From assembly GCA_007844125.1 (NCBI GenBank), contig CM017558.1, forward strand, positions 53,917,408 to 53,981,407: a stretch of 64,000 nucleotides of DNA, given 5' to 3'. The notes under the pieces were generated by a model. That model ran no database searches. It was given only the letters and a program-made list of their open reading frames with translations, and had not been told where the DNA came from. The DNA comes from Sinonovacula constricta. Taxonomy: Eukaryota; Mollusca; Bivalvia; Cardiida; Solecurtidae. The position numbers were made by a program, and so were the translations under genes. Shown piece by piece: positions 1-11,612 of this stretch; position 1 is the stretch's first letter, and each line of letters opens with the position of its first letter.

Positions 1-1109
1 CAACTTTCTCATATTTTAAAAACATACCAAGTGTAATTAATAATAAAAGTAACTTCTCAATAGCAGAAGCCTTCCCTTGGGGCTCTCACCCTTTTATTTA
101 GAGATTTAACAAACCACATCAACAAAATCAAATCTCACATTTAACAAATCAGTGATATTTTACATAGTAATGAATGATATTCTTAAATTAATGTCTCAAC
201 CACACCATGATATGATTATAATCTATTTTTGTTTTCACTGTGTTAGCCTTCTGTTTATGTCCCTTATATTCAAAGCAAACTTGTACAGTTGGAGAAGGGA
301 TAGTTTATCTTGAACAACAATTATGCACAACAGTTTATCTTTGCCAGATTTTGTTGTCTCAAAGTGTGATTACTTTTTCGAAGCAGTGGAAATCCCAGTG
401 CTTGCCATGCCATGCTTCAATTCTACACTGCTTCATAAAATGTAGGAACTGCAAGATCTGGAGATATCTCTTATCTGACCTGTCAATAGTTGATTAGTGT
501 CTATAATATTGCTAAACTTTACAAAATCAAAACCACCACAAATATGGTCATTGTGGCAGTTCATTAAATGTCACTGTGAATTATGTCTCAGAAAACTAAC
601 AGAACTGAACACACCTTTTCTTTATCTATCTTTACAAGGTATAAAAAGCATCCATACATCTTTTAGCAAACTGATCCTTAAGAGGACATATACATTCTGT
701 ACAATAGATTTCAAATTTAAGACCCTTTGACACTCTGTAAGTCAACTAGGACTCAAACCCAACAGTCAGTGGGTTGATAAGGTTTTAAGTCTGTGAATAC
801 AGACACAGAACTGCAGCATCCTTGTGCTGGAATATAAAAATGTGTACTAAAGTAAGCCAGCTTCTAAGTCTTGACTTATGAATACATTAAGTATTTTAGG
901 GGGAAGAAAACTACATCAACAAATCTTAACTTTAACCTCAGAGAGGGATATGTTACAAGGCAAGAAGAGATTGAACAGTTTTGCCACATAAAAATTAAAT
1001 AAGGTAAATAGTAAAGAACATGATCAGCCAGTCCCTTAACAATGGCTCCTGTCTTTTTCTGGATATGGTGGCATTTTACAAGTTTGGAATCACAGAATGT
1101 TTATTTATA

Positions 1110-1192
1110 ACAGTCTCACAAGTGTGAAGAATTTCCTCTCTTATCGAGAAATATGACATGTGAAAACATTGAGATTTGATGGCCCGCCTGTT
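1110..1192 (+). repeat. Local direct duplication, copy A
   Basis: The segment beginning CAGTCTCACAAGTGTGAA and running to GATTTGATGGCCC recurs in the same orientation at about 1832-1918, with scattered substitutions and small indels. The copies lie about 720 bp apart. No known family recognised. Confidence 0.6.
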
Positions 1193-1218
1193 GTAGATGG
1201 AGATTATCATCACACGAA

Positions 1219-1300
1219 AACTCTTTCAGTGAACACTTGAAGCAGATATATGACTGCTATCACTATGATAGTATGCTGTGAACACATGACATGCATCTAT
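1219..1300 (-). repeat. SINE family II, 3' tail fragment
   Basis: Contains ACTTGAAGCAGATATA followed by a degenerate match to the tail of the SINEs at 11.4 kb and 25.9 kb. The tRNA-like head is missing. Confidence 0.4.
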
Positions 1301-1710
1301 CTTGATTACTATAATGAAAATTCCCAGTCAAGAAGGGGCATAACTCTTCCAAAATAAATCTTAGTGTTACCTGCCTTTGTAAACTTTGTATTTTGGGTAT
1401 TAAGTAAGAAATAATACCATTGGCATAAATCTTTCAAGAAATGGAAAAGGTTAACCAACACTCATTAAATGTTTACACCAATAAGAGGGTCTTGACAATA
1501 GCGACACTTTTTTCTTACCTAAGTCGAGCCAAAAACAACAGGGTTAGTAGTCCCTGATTAGCTTTCTCTTAAACACTTAGTCTGCTTTAGTTTGGTTTTG
1601 TTAATAACCTCTAATAAACTCTTAGATATAATAATGATAACAATATAAAAATAGTTTTTTTGTGAACAGCAACATGCAAAGGTCATAAGTCTTATTGCTG
1701 AAACTTAGCA

Positions 1711-1782
1711 GCAAATAAGTGCAGATCTTGATCAGACAGCTTCCAGCAGGAAGCTGGCAGATCTGGATCTACATTATCTGCC
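1711..1782. repeat. Fold-back repeat copy 1
   Basis: Left arm GCAAATAAGTGCAGATCTTG and right arm ATCTGGATCTACATTATCTG are near-complementary around a short GC-richer loop (CCAGCAGG). One extra base in the left arm. Confidence 0.6.
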
Positions 1783-1831
1783 GAAGTCTGCTCAAATTGT
1801 GCTATAGTTAAATTAGCAACAGTCAGCAGCA

Positions 1832-1918
1832 CAGTCTCACAAGTGTGAAAAAGTTCCTTCTCTCATCCAGAAAAATTACATGTGGAAACATTGGGATTTG
1901 ATGGCCCACCTGCTGTTT
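1832..1918 (+). repeat. Local direct duplication, copy B
   Basis: Partner of the copy near 1110. It preserves CAGTCTCACAAGTGTGAA and GGGATTTGATGGCCC with a few changes between. Confidence 0.6.
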
Positions 1919-2351
1919 ACCTTTTGTCAATCAAATGTGTTGTTAATTGTTTCATAGCTGTAGACAGGTAACAATCCGTAGGACTCTATCTACAAGGTGT
2001 TTCCACTCCTTCATAAGGTCTGATTGTACAGAAAACAAAGCCTGGGTGTCCTCTTTAAAGTTATATCAGGCTATAGCTATATATGAGCTTCAGCTGGGAT
2101 TTACCTCCTACTGCTGGTTGTATATAAAAAGTATCACTGCCCTTACTAAGATTCCATGTAAAATGACCCTGGTGAGTTTTTCTTCTCCTTGATCAGGTCC
2201 CAATTGTACAACTGGTGTTGTCTTTACTGTGATAGCATGCTACATAATCTGTAGGAGAGTTTTCAGATGTAGCATGATAAGACAATAAACCCCATCTCCC
2301 CAAGGTCAGCTCCTATTAGGAAATGAATCCAGCTCATGGCATGAAATGTTT

Positions 2352-2432
2352 GTTTGTTATGTTATTTAATGCTGCCTTCACTGTGTTAACATGCTATGTA
2401 CACCTGACATAACACAATACCCTGTGATGTTA
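2352..2432 (-). repeat. SINE family II, 3' tail fragment
   Basis: Contains AATGCTGCCTTCACTGTG followed by a degraded stretch with CACCTGACATAACAC. Same tail as the family-II SINEs, without head. Confidence 0.35.
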
Positions 2433-3156
2433 AATATGGTGATAGAATACAAATGAATTAATGTACACTTACAATATCATACCTCGATTATAAAAGAACA
2501 ACATTCATAAATTAAAGCCACTTGTGCTTAGCCAGCAAATTGATAAGGCTTAAGCAAATAGTTTAAATGCAGATCTGCCAACTAACATTGGAAACTGTCT
2601 GTTCAGCATCAACATGATTTGTTACTAAGCTATGACCATGCAGTACACCTTGTTATCTATGCAAAAAGTTATAAGCAGATAAAGAATTTAGTATATATAT
2701 TGTTATTAACAAATGTAGCATGATACAGGTTTATAAGAATACATCAACTTGCTACAATTCAATCTTATATGACAATAATGAATGTTCACATACAGTAGAA
2801 CACATGTTAACATTAATACTTGATGAGACAGAGCCCTGACAAATGGCTGTGCAATTGAAATGTCACTTGCTAAATTTCACCCACTTAAAACTTGAGGGAA
2901 ACAGTTTTTGTGGGTGAGCATTTTCAAGCACATTTTGTTTTTTACACACACATTTTAAAATTAAATTTTTCATACTTCCTACAAATTATATGCAAAGCAA
3001 TATTTAAAAAAAAATACTTTTTACTACTCCTTGCCAGTTTGTTGGAGTTGTTTTGGGCTTTCTGACTTTGACTTTTGGGTTGGGGATATATCAGTGCTCG
3101 CCAAATACCATAAGGTGGATGGCAATGGTAAATACAACCAACTCTATGTTGTCTAG

Positions 3157-3715
3157 GGTTGGAGATATTTCAGTCTGAGGTTAAAGATATTTCAGTTTGG
3201 GATGTGGGATATATCAGTCTGGGGTTGGAGATATATTTCAGTCTGAGGTTAAAGATATTTCAGTTTGGGATGTCGGATATATCAGTCTGGGGTTGGAGAT
3301 ATATTTCAGTCTGAGGTTAAAGATATTTCAGTTTGGGATGTCGGATATATCAGTCTGGGGTTGGAGATATATTTCAGTCTGAGGTTAAAGATATTTCAGT
3401 TTGGGGTGTCGGATATATCAGTCTGGGGTTGGAGCTATTTCAGACTGAGGTTAAAGATATTTCAGTTTGGGATGTGGGATATATCAGTCTGGGGTTGGAG
3501 ATATTTCAGTCTGAGGTTAAAGATATTTCAGTTTGGGATGTGGGGATATTTCAGTCGCTGGTTGGATATATTTCAGTTTGGGCCAAGGGATATAGCAATC
3601 TGTTTTAGGTAATAGTTTAGCCTGGGGTTGCAGACATTGCAGATTTGGAATAGGGTTTATTGTAACAATCTGTGGATGAAGATATGCCAGTCTGGGGTCA
3701 GAGATATTTCAGTCA
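3157..3715 (+). repeat. 68-bp minisatellite with three-part unit
   Basis: Each 68-bp unit consists of three related pieces of 22-24 bp, each built on GATAT(AT)TTCAGTCTGGG-like sequence: one with GGTTGGAG, one with GGTTAAAG and one with GATGTCGG or GATGTGGG. The central units are nearly identical; both ends decay, with scattered single pieces as far as about 3715. Open frames of 61-115 codons over this array start 68 bp apart and shift frame each unit; they are a by-product of the repeat, not genes. Confidence 0.9.
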
Positions 3716-3831
3716 TCTGGAGCAAGTGCTTGCTAGAAGTATATATTATACTTTATTGTTATGGCATGTCCTCAACAGAAGTTGTTGGTATAAGGCCAAG
3801 GATGTGTGATTGTGGTCTTTTGTAGTTATGA

Positions 3832-3985
3832 CATTGAATGCTGGAACCGAGGGTCCCATGTTTGAACCCTATACTAACCACAGCCTTGAGCAAGGACTAT
3901 TAAATGCACAGTGCCCCAGTAGCTACTACTTGAGTCCTGGTTCTACTAAGGAATTGGACAGTTATGAGAGATTTGTGTAAGTTGA
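3832..3985 (+). repeat. Degenerate SINE (family IV)
   Basis: Shares a B-box-like GTTTGAACCC, then GAGCAAGGACTATT and a tail with CTGGTTCTACTAAGGAATTGG. The same order occurs at about 28740-28930. No A box can be made out. Confidence 0.35.
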
Positions 3986-4183
3986 AAAAACATACTAAAA
4001 AAACTTCTTGTAGAGATGTGTATAACTGCAGATCTATTTAATTAAAGTTGTTACTTGCAACCTGCTGTATTATATTCTAATGTAAAACTTTTCAAGACTG
4101 CAGTTTAAACCATGCATTAAGCTACTCGATTCAAGATTCCTGAAGACACTCTATGAAGCTAGCTTAAATCTTACTTAGACTCT

Positions 4184-4275
4184 CTAGTAAGAAGATTGTG
4201 ATGGTCAGTTGTGAATCAAAACCAAGTTAGAGCCCCCACTATCAGCCTACAAAACCAAGTTAGAGCCCCCACTAT
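4184..4275 (+). repeat. 92-bp segment duplicated at 16934
   Basis: Starts CTAGTAAGAAGATTGTG and covers a 32-bp unique lead plus the first units of the 33-bp array. It is identical, base for base, to 16934-17025. Similarity stops abruptly on both sides. Confidence 0.9.
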
Positions 4276-4646
4276 CAGCCTACAAAACCAAGTTAGAGCC
4301 CCCACTATCAGCCTACAAAACCAAGTTAGAGCCCCCACTATCAGCCTACAAAACCAAGTTAGAGCCCCCACTATCAGCCTACAAAACCAAGTTAGAGCCC
4401 CCACTATCAGCCTACAAAACCAAGTTAGAGCCCCCACTATCAGCCTACAAAACCAAGTTAGAGCACCCACTATCAGCCTACAAAACCAAGTTAGAGCCCC
4501 CACTATCAGCCTACAAAACCAAGTTAGTGCCCCCACTATCAGCCTACAAAACCAAGTTAGAGCCCCCACTATCAGCCTACAAAACCAAGTTAAAGCCCCC
4601 ACTATCAGCCTACAAAACTAAGTTAGAGCCCCCACTATCAGCCTAC
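4214..4646 (+). repeat. 33-bp minisatellite, about 13 units
   Basis: Unit AACCAAGTTAGAGCCCCCAC followed by TATCAGCCTACAA, 33 bp. Units are almost identical, with only a handful of substitutions (for example at about 4461, 4527 and 4591), so the array is young or homogenised. Because 33 is a multiple of three, frames stay open on both strands (an 11-residue repeat NQVRAPTISLQ one way, GALTWFCRLIV the other). No start context, signal or flanking exon supports translation. Confidence 0.95.
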
Positions 4647-4928
4647 CATCTCTCTGACTCCCTTTCAGGATGATATAAAGAGGTCCTTGATGTATAGTGA
4701 TGAAAGGGCCTCCAAGTTCATAAAGACACCTGTTGCTATCTTCTAAATCATCTCCACACCAGCAATCCTTACAGAGCATCCTTTACCATATTTCTCCTCA
4801 GAGTTCCAAGCTGAATATCTCCCTCTTCAAACCATTCCTGGCTACATTTGTTGATAACCCATACTACATTATTAGTTGTTTGCTAACTTCAACATGCTAA
4901 GGTAATGGGTCAGACTGCTAGACTCAAC

Positions 4929-5000
4929 TGCAAAGAGTGCAGACACTGACCATCAAGCTTCTGATATATAGCTTGCTGATCTGGATCTACACTACTTGCA
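4929..5000. repeat. Fold-back repeat copy 2
   Basis: Arms TGCAAAGAGTGCAGA and GATCTGGATCTACACTACTT are diverged but still paired around a 30-bp middle. Confidence 0.45.
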
Positions 5001-5097
5001 CATGCATGTTATTAACTTTATCCTTATCATGCAACCCAAAACCTTAGTTATGTACTTGTAAGCTCCTGCAAACAATACTTAATAAGAAACCCTAAGC

Positions 5098-5160
5098 AGC
5101 AAATACTGTCTATCAACCAGTTACTGGTGGGAGCTGTCTGATCTGGGTCTTCACCATTTC
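5098..5160. repeat. Fold-back repeat copy 3
   Basis: Degraded copy: GCAAATACTGTC ... GAGCTGTCTGATCTGGGTCT. Only 95 bp from copy 2, in the same orientation. Confidence 0.4.
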
Positions 5161-5334
5161 ACTAAGCCTTATCAATTGACTTGTGGCTATAGTTGCTTTA
5201 CAGTTTCTGTACACCATCCTTATCTGTCTGTAATGCATTCCCCTAGAGTTCTGGGCACCATCTCTCTTTTACCAACATTACCTTTCCTTACATACACAAG
5301 CATTATCATTACATCTTACCGGCCCAAAAATCCT

Positions 5335-5715
5335 CCTCCTTCCAAAGGCAATTGTTTCACCCCACCTAGTTAGTTCCTAGGGTTCCAAAGGCAACTGTTT
5401 CACCCCACCTAGTTAGTTCCTAGGGTTCCAAGGCAATTGTTTAACCCCACCCAGTTAGTTCCTAGGGTTCAAAAGGCAATTGTTTCACCCCACCCAGTTA
5501 GTTCCTAGGGTTCCAAAGGCAATTGTTTCACCCCACCCAGTTTGTTCCTAGGGTTCCAAAGGCAATTGTTTCACCCCACCCAGTTAGTTCCTAGGGTTCC
5601 AAAGGCAATTGTTTCACCCCACCCAGTTAGTTTCTAGGGTTCCAAAGGCAATTGTTTTACCCCACCTAGTTAGTTCCTAGGATTCCAAAGGCAATTGTTT
5701 CACCCCACCTATAGT
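5335..5715 (+). repeat. 43-bp minisatellite, about 9 units
   Basis: Unit CCAAAGGCAATTGTTTCACC followed by CCACCCAGTTAGTTCCTAGG and GTT. Units differ by few substitutions (CCACCTAG versus CCACCCAG). Each unit carries two six-base palindromes, CAATTG and CCTAGG. Confidence 0.9.
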
Positions 5716-7693
5716 TAGACCTTTTACTACTGAAAATTATTTGTAGAGCATTCTTACAGACAGGAAACAGCTCAATACTTCCTATAGGAACATAAAACAA
5801 AAGGTTTTATAGTTCATAGTGAATATGTGTGTGCAAATGTTTAGACTCCACCCCCACCAGCATCTTCTACTACCTGGAATAAAATGAAGAGCCTTCTAAC
5901 TGGCTGAGACCATCTTTAACTCTCTGAAATACCTTTGTTTTATGATTGAATGAAAACTAGTACAGTATAACTGAGTTAGTTTACAAGAGTAACAAAAATC
6001 CTATACTTCATTACAGCTACTAAAAAAGATTCCAGCATCAGTGCATCTACCCTAATAATTGTCTTGGTTTTCACTCCACCAATAAAAGCAGGACTGCCAG
6101 CTGCCCAGCAGTTCGAGCTGTCAGCTCCTCAGCATCTCACCTCAATCTTTACAGGAAAGTCCTATTATGTAGTTCTTTTCAAGGTCTACATTTTTGTATA
6201 ACTTTAGTTAGCAACCTTGTAGTATGGTATCATAGGTCCTACTGTGATTGCCAATCTTCCATAATTGATATAATAAACATTCTCTAGTAGACTGACATCT
6301 ACTAGTAACTTTTCCCCCATTACATGCTCATACTGACATGAAAAATAAACCTATTTCTTGTTCTTTCATATATCAGACTTCTAGCTCTGGGATGGAGGGT
6401 GCCCATTATTTATACACAGTATTTATATAAATAAACACCATTCTGGCTTCAGTCATTTTTTGCCTTGGCAGATGAGGGAAGTTCGTTAAGAACAAAGGTG
6501 CTGTACTGAGCATGCCAGTACAAGAAAATGTAGCATAAATAACACTGCATAAACCTGATAAACAATCAACAGAGAGGGTTGATCCACAAGTTCATGTGAA
6601 TTCTGCCTCAGACAGAATGGCGGTGGCAGGTCTGCTAACACAAGAGAGTACAACACCCTAGTAGTATGACTGATGAGGCACCCCACCCTGTGGAAATGGT
6701 AAGGTATAATAAATGGAGGCTTTGTTATGGAAGAAACTATCGAAGAATTGAACATTTTATTCTGACTTTTTATTAGAGAAAGGGTGTAAATTGTATTTAA
6801 TTTATAATAATTTTTGTGTTAGAAGAGGAGATGCCTTATAAGTCTGCTTCTTATGACAGTTGCCTGATTGAGGTCTGGTCAAGTTTATATCAAAATATAT
6901 CTACTGTTGTTTCTTTGTTGGGTTTAACATGCCACCAACAAACTTCCAGTTATCTAGATACAATGTTTCTGCATGAAGAAATAATGCTGTATACACAGTG
7001 ATATCACCTGACATGATACCATGCTGCTATTATACTATATCCAGCAGACCACTTATGGGAAGCTTTAGAGTTTGTCTTGGAGTTATTACAGTTGCAGTGT
7101 TTTCCTTTCCATATTTCTTGTAGTTCATTCATGACCCCATATGTAAAACTCTTTGCCATTAGGAAATAAAGGGGGTTATACTTAATTAACAGAAAATAGA
7201 CAACAGCCAATGAAGCAATGTCAGATTGAGTAGGAAAATACCTAGTGTCCTATCCCAGATAAAATTTCTTGCATATATGAATACAATTTTCACAATGTAA
7301 ATGTAATAAATAGCTACAGTCAGTTCTTGAGAAAAAACTGATGGTTTTCACCACTTTAATGGGGGTGTTTGTTAGGACAAACAAAATCCTCAATACAGGC
7401 ACTGGTAGAAACAGCCAAAGAATTACTTACTTCCTCTTAAAATCAATACAAGCACAATCCTTTAAACTATCAATGATCCTGAAATGGTCACATTTCAAGC
7501 ATTATCTTCGAGGGCTAGCATTTTCTTGCGCTAATTAACACACTACAGTCATGAAAAATGTACTTAAAGCGATATACATTAGCAATTCCTTTTTATCAGC
7601 ATCCAATTTATTGCATCAAAAACACAAGAAATATGCTGTAGAGAAAACAATGCTGTTGATTCCGCTATTTTGCAGAGATCATTTTCCAGGGGT
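5716..7693. other. AT-rich stretch without recognisable genes
   Basis: Open frames at 6486-6755 (minus) and 6816-7001 (plus) are within chance length and have no domain or splice support. No repeats recognised apart from weak SINE-tail-like words near 7000. Confidence 0.55.
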
Positions 7694-7937
7694 GGGGCGC
7701 CCGTGGCGTAGTGGTAGAGTCGCCGATTTGTAACTCCTCTGACTGCTTAGCCTCTCACCGCCTGGGTTCGAGTCCCGATTGGGGCGAAGGACCTAATGTG
7801 AGGTCTTCCAGCTGATTTGCAATGCGATAGTGGTTTTACCCAGACATGTGTCTGGGGTCTTCCTCCACCCAAAAGCTGGATGTTGCTATAATGATCATGA
7901 ATGGTCGCTGCAATGTTTTTTAAAAACAAAAACAAAC
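7694..7937 (+). repeat. tRNA-derived SINE, family I
   Basis: Head GGGGCGCCCGTGGCGTAGTGGTAGAG contains an A box (GTGGCGTAGTGG); the B box GGGTTCGAGTCCC lies at 7764-7776. The body carries GTGGTTTTACCCAGACATGT and TCTGGGGTCTTCCTCCACCC, then AAGCTGGATGTTGC and CGCTGCAATG, ending in an A-rich AAAACAAAAACAAAC tail. Layout (pol III boxes, body, simple tail) is that of a tRNA-derived SINE; it resembles molluscan SINEs such as the V-SINE/RUDI group, though I cannot confirm the family. This is the best preserved of seven copies in the window. Confidence 0.85.
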
Positions 7938-8584
7938 ATTCCGAGGCAATTTTATGTAAACATCCAGAATATGTGTTAAAATGAAAATCAATATATGATT
8001 ACCATTTCAATGAGCATATTTTGTTCTGTAAATTTTATTTCTTATAACTCAATGTACCTGTGTTGCTGTTTTAAAAATGTGTCATATAACTATTCATATG
8101 GAAAATACAATAACCGTTATTTAGTTAACTGGAATCAACTGCATATATGCAACTGAACAAGTGATTCTTTTAGACAGCAAAATATCTAAAATGTAATTGA
8201 TTATACAGATTATGTTACCAGAAGACATCTCGATCAGTTTTCATCAGTCATCTCAATATAAAATGTATCAGATGCTAGTCTGCTATTGGAACTACAGTAT
8301 CAACAAGAGTTGCCAGTGTTTGTTACATTTCAAATCTAACCAACACTCTTTCTGTCATCCAAGCACGTAAAGTGCTGCCTTTACTGTAAAATAAAACACC
8401 TGGCATGACACCTTATCTAGTAATACTAGCAGATCACCAAGTCAACCAGTTCTCGAACATACTGCTACTTTTCAACCTTATGATAAGGTTAAACAACATT
8501 TTGTTAAGAAATTAAATTCTTCAATTTGAAATTAAACTTCAAGACCTTGTTTACCTGGGGCTTTAGATGATTGATATTTTAAGT
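7938..8584. other. AT-rich stretch without genes
   Basis: Nothing coding seen; one SINE tail fragment at 8361. Confidence 0.55.
8361..8425 (-). repeat. SINE family II, 3' tail fragment
   Basis: AAAGTGCTGCCTTTACTGTA followed by ACACCTGGCATGACACC. Head absent. Confidence 0.4.
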
Positions 8585-8797
8585 AGATTGCAGCGACACA
8601 ATCACTGTCAATATAGCCACATCCAGCTTTTTAGGTGCCAGTAGACCACAAACAGATGTTGTTGTAGAACCACTGATGCTTGATACTGTAGATCAATTGA
8701 AAGACTTCCCTACATCAGGATTACCCCACCGACTGGGACTTGAACCTTGAACACGTAGTTTGAAGTCAGCGACTCTACCATTCAGCCATGGGTGTAC
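8585..8797 (-). repeat. tRNA-derived SINE, family I, minus strand
   Basis: Read on the minus strand: A-box region TGGCTGAATGGTAGAGTCGC, B box GGTTCAAGTCCC, then GTGGTTCTAC, AAGCTGGATGTGGC and GTGTCGCTGC. More diverged than the copy at 7694. Confidence 0.75.
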
Positions 8798-9569
8798 TGA
8801 CATTGATCATTTACACCCATTTAGGAGCTGTTTTATCAGAGCCTGATCTGTTAGATATTTTGGCTCTGTTAGCTTATGTGTAGACAAACACTGTATGAGC
8901 TGTAAACTTACTGCAGCAGCTCAGTAGTACTGGTGCCATAGTGATTTAGAGCTGTTTGCCTGGATACCTTGAACACTGCTGGGGCACAGGTGGATAAATT
9001 GCCTTTCCAGTCTGACTGTCGACACAAGATTGGCCTCAAACATGTCTCAACCAGAACCAAATGTATAATTTCATTTCCAGAAAATGTATCTATCATTCTA
9101 GTTTATAATTATGAATTAATAATACTGTAACCTGCTACAATTATGAGCTCATAAATTCATATCCAGAATAGGTCTGCTATCTTATAATTCTTTGACAATA
9201 TCAATTTCCTTTACCTGGATGATGCTTGTTTAAAATGACTAAGAAATCTCTACTGAAACTCCAACATCCAAGTTGGAAAAAAAAGAGTACATTGTACAGT
9301 AAATACATATAACAGGCATCAAAAAAAACATTTGGATTTTCCAAGCTTTTATGACACTAATTTTCATACATACTAATCTAAGAGGAGAATACATAGCACC
9401 TTATATCTTAACTGGTTGATTCATCAGGCACAGATGAAATAGTTGTGGTTACAGGTATCAAATAAACAGGCAAACCATCCAGCATATGATCCCCATGTTA
9501 GAGATACAAATTTCTGAACCTTTGTGCTAATAACGTTTTACCTCTGTGAATAAATTATTTAGGCTGAGG

Positions 9570-9616
9570 CAAAAAGTCGCAGCGGAGCTGGCTGATCAAG
9601 ATCTGCACTATTTACT
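9570..9616. repeat. Fold-back repeat copy 4 (right arm)
   Basis: Well conserved right arm GGCTGATCAAGATCTGCACT followed by ATTTAC; left arm reduced to AAAAAGTCGCAG. Confidence 0.5.
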
Positions 9617-11211
9617 GGAAAGTTACATATGTCTTGTGATCTTTACTTGTAGAAGTTACAACTAAGATTTAGTATGGCTTACTTCGAACAAGTGCAACAA
9701 AGAAAAGGGAAATAAATTGCACTAAGCAAGATGAGATGTGTATGCGGTGGTTAATTTGACATAATTTTACATTTATGACCTGTCTCAGTAGTGTATCTCT
9801 TACAGCTTAGACTCAGGGTCAGTGGAACATGAAATGATCAGTACCCACATGAACCCACCTTAGAGGAACCTAATCAGGGATTATTTTAAGGCTGCTATCG
9901 AGGAATGGGGCTTCACTAGGGCTTCAGCAAAATGGGGAATATTCTGTACTGAGGTATAGAGATATATACATATATATTATTAAATTTCTAACCTCCATTC
10001 TCTAACATAGCAGAAGTGATTGGATGATTCTGCTGAATCAGATAAAAAAAAAATGATTGTTAAGAAAAACACATGCAGCATATTCAGAGCAGGTGTTCTT
10101 TGGAAAACTCAAAAGTAAGTTCCAACTTGTTTTGTTTTGCAGTTAAATGTTCAATCTTCAATGTCAGAATCAGCATTAAACTTCAAGGAAAATATAACAG
10201 TAAATCCAAAAGAAAAGTCCCTGTAAAAATACTTCAATGTAGGGAGATCTTTCAGCTGACCTCACATCTTTTGGTAGGTCTACCCTTATAACTGACTGGT
10301 GTCTTCCTTCAACGTTAGATCTCTACCTACTTTAAAGGAGGTATCCAACAGTTTGCCTATATCTAATATATGTAACAATATCTGACCTCGGTTTGGGGTA
10401 TTTGTGCATAATTCTGTAATAGAACATATTTTAGTCTTAGCTTTGACGATTTTCAACAGTATCTCAATTTTGTGACAGTAAAACTTATTTATAAACACTT
10501 CAAATGTTCATTCTTTACAAATCTCTAACAACAATTGGGATTTCTACTAAAAATAGACATCGACATCACAGCGGATATCGTAGATAAGCACCAGCATAAG
10601 TGGCCAAGTCGTTTTCTTATTTTAAAAATAGCTAACTGTCCATGCAGCATGGCTCAGATAGGAAATACATATTTGTAATAATGATTGTGGCATTATGGTA
10701 CAATTTTCAGACAGTTGTATATTTTTTAAATTTTGTTTATTTAAATGTTAAATGAAAATATTTTTTAGGTCAAACTATCGGATACCACCAGTCCTGTGCC
10801 CAAAATGATTAGAACTGTTTCAGTGTATCCTTAATCTGCAAAAAAAATGAATGAACAAATGCTACTGGCAGTGTAACAATTTATACTGAGATACTACTGA
10901 GTATTTATTTCTCAAGTGACCTCAAGACTTCCCGTGTAAGATATTGACATGTTGCATGTGGGACATCCCACCATATCCTGACACTGTGCATCACAAAGCT
11001 TCTGTTACCTGGGTAACCTGATTGACAAGTGCATCCTGGGAACATGACACCTGGCTAGCATGATAGATTCATGGCTAACATCTGCTGAGCTTTCAGTTGA
11101 AATTACATTAATCATGCTACAACTCAGTTCAAGTAATTCAAAATCTAACCTTCTTACTAACAACTACATGCAAAGACACAAGATCATTTGCTAGAGTCTG
11201 AGAGACACAAA

Positions 11212-11275
11212 CAGTGAAGTTCTTGAACAGACAGCTGCAAGGAGCAATGTGAGCCGGATCTACACTATTTGTGTC
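11212..11275. repeat. Fold-back repeat copy 5
   Basis: GAACAGACAGCTGC on the left and CCGGATCTACACTATTTGTG on the right, followed by an outer GTGCTTAGCAGTC arm. Confidence 0.45.
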
Positions 11276-11385
11276 ATGTCAATAAGTGCTTAGCAGTCTT
11301 TAAAATAATCTCTAGAAGAACATCAATATAAATAAAAAAAAGAGCAAAATCATGTCGGCAAAATGTTGACTGATACCTTTTATTG

Positions 11386-11612
11386 CAGGTACAGGAGGCC
11401 CGGGGTTCGATCCTGGGCCAAGACATACAGAAGTCGTTAAAAATGGTAGTGGTATAGCTCCCTTACTAACGCTCGAGCAAATATATGGGTAATTCCACGA
11501 CTAGTTGGCAGGGTGTCAGTAGGATGTGACTGGCTGTGACATCATGCCAAGTGCTTAATATCATGCTATACACGGTAAAGGCAGCATTATATCTGCTTTA
11601 AGTGGGCACTGT
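11386..11612 (+). repeat. tRNA-derived SINE, family II
   Basis: B box GGGGTTCGATCCTGG with matching GGCC ends, then AGAAGTCGTTAAAAATGGTA, GCTCGAGCAAATATATGGGT and GTGTCAGTAGG, ending in GTAAAGGCAGCATTATATCT and GCTTTAAGTGGG. The same order is recovered on the minus strand at 25.9-26.1 kb, which defines this as a family distinct from family I. Confidence 0.65.

Larger units (their letters stand above)
1..3156. other. AT-rich non-coding stretch
   Basis: No open frame here exceeds what chance gives in DNA of this composition, and none shows a recognisable domain or a supported splice site. It holds a local duplication (near 1110 and 1832), two SINE tail fragments and one fold-back repeat, all listed separately. 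The rest looks like unique intergenic or intronic sequence. Confidence 0.6.
8798..11385. other. AT-rich stretch without genes
   Basis: Short frames at 8908-9096, 10073-10291 and 10286-10498 are chance-length. The only structured items are fold-back copies at 9570 and 11212. Confidence 0.55.

Noticed and set aside
4211..4621. Open frames of 136 and 128 codons on opposite strands
   Set aside because: Both are produced by the 33-bp repeat, whose length is a multiple of three.
7436..7490. Minus-strand mini-exon (IIDSLKDCACIDFKR) between an AG and GTAAGT
   Set aside because: It is out of phase with the signal-peptide exon at 37907 and 30 kb away; splice-like pairs this short arise often by chance.
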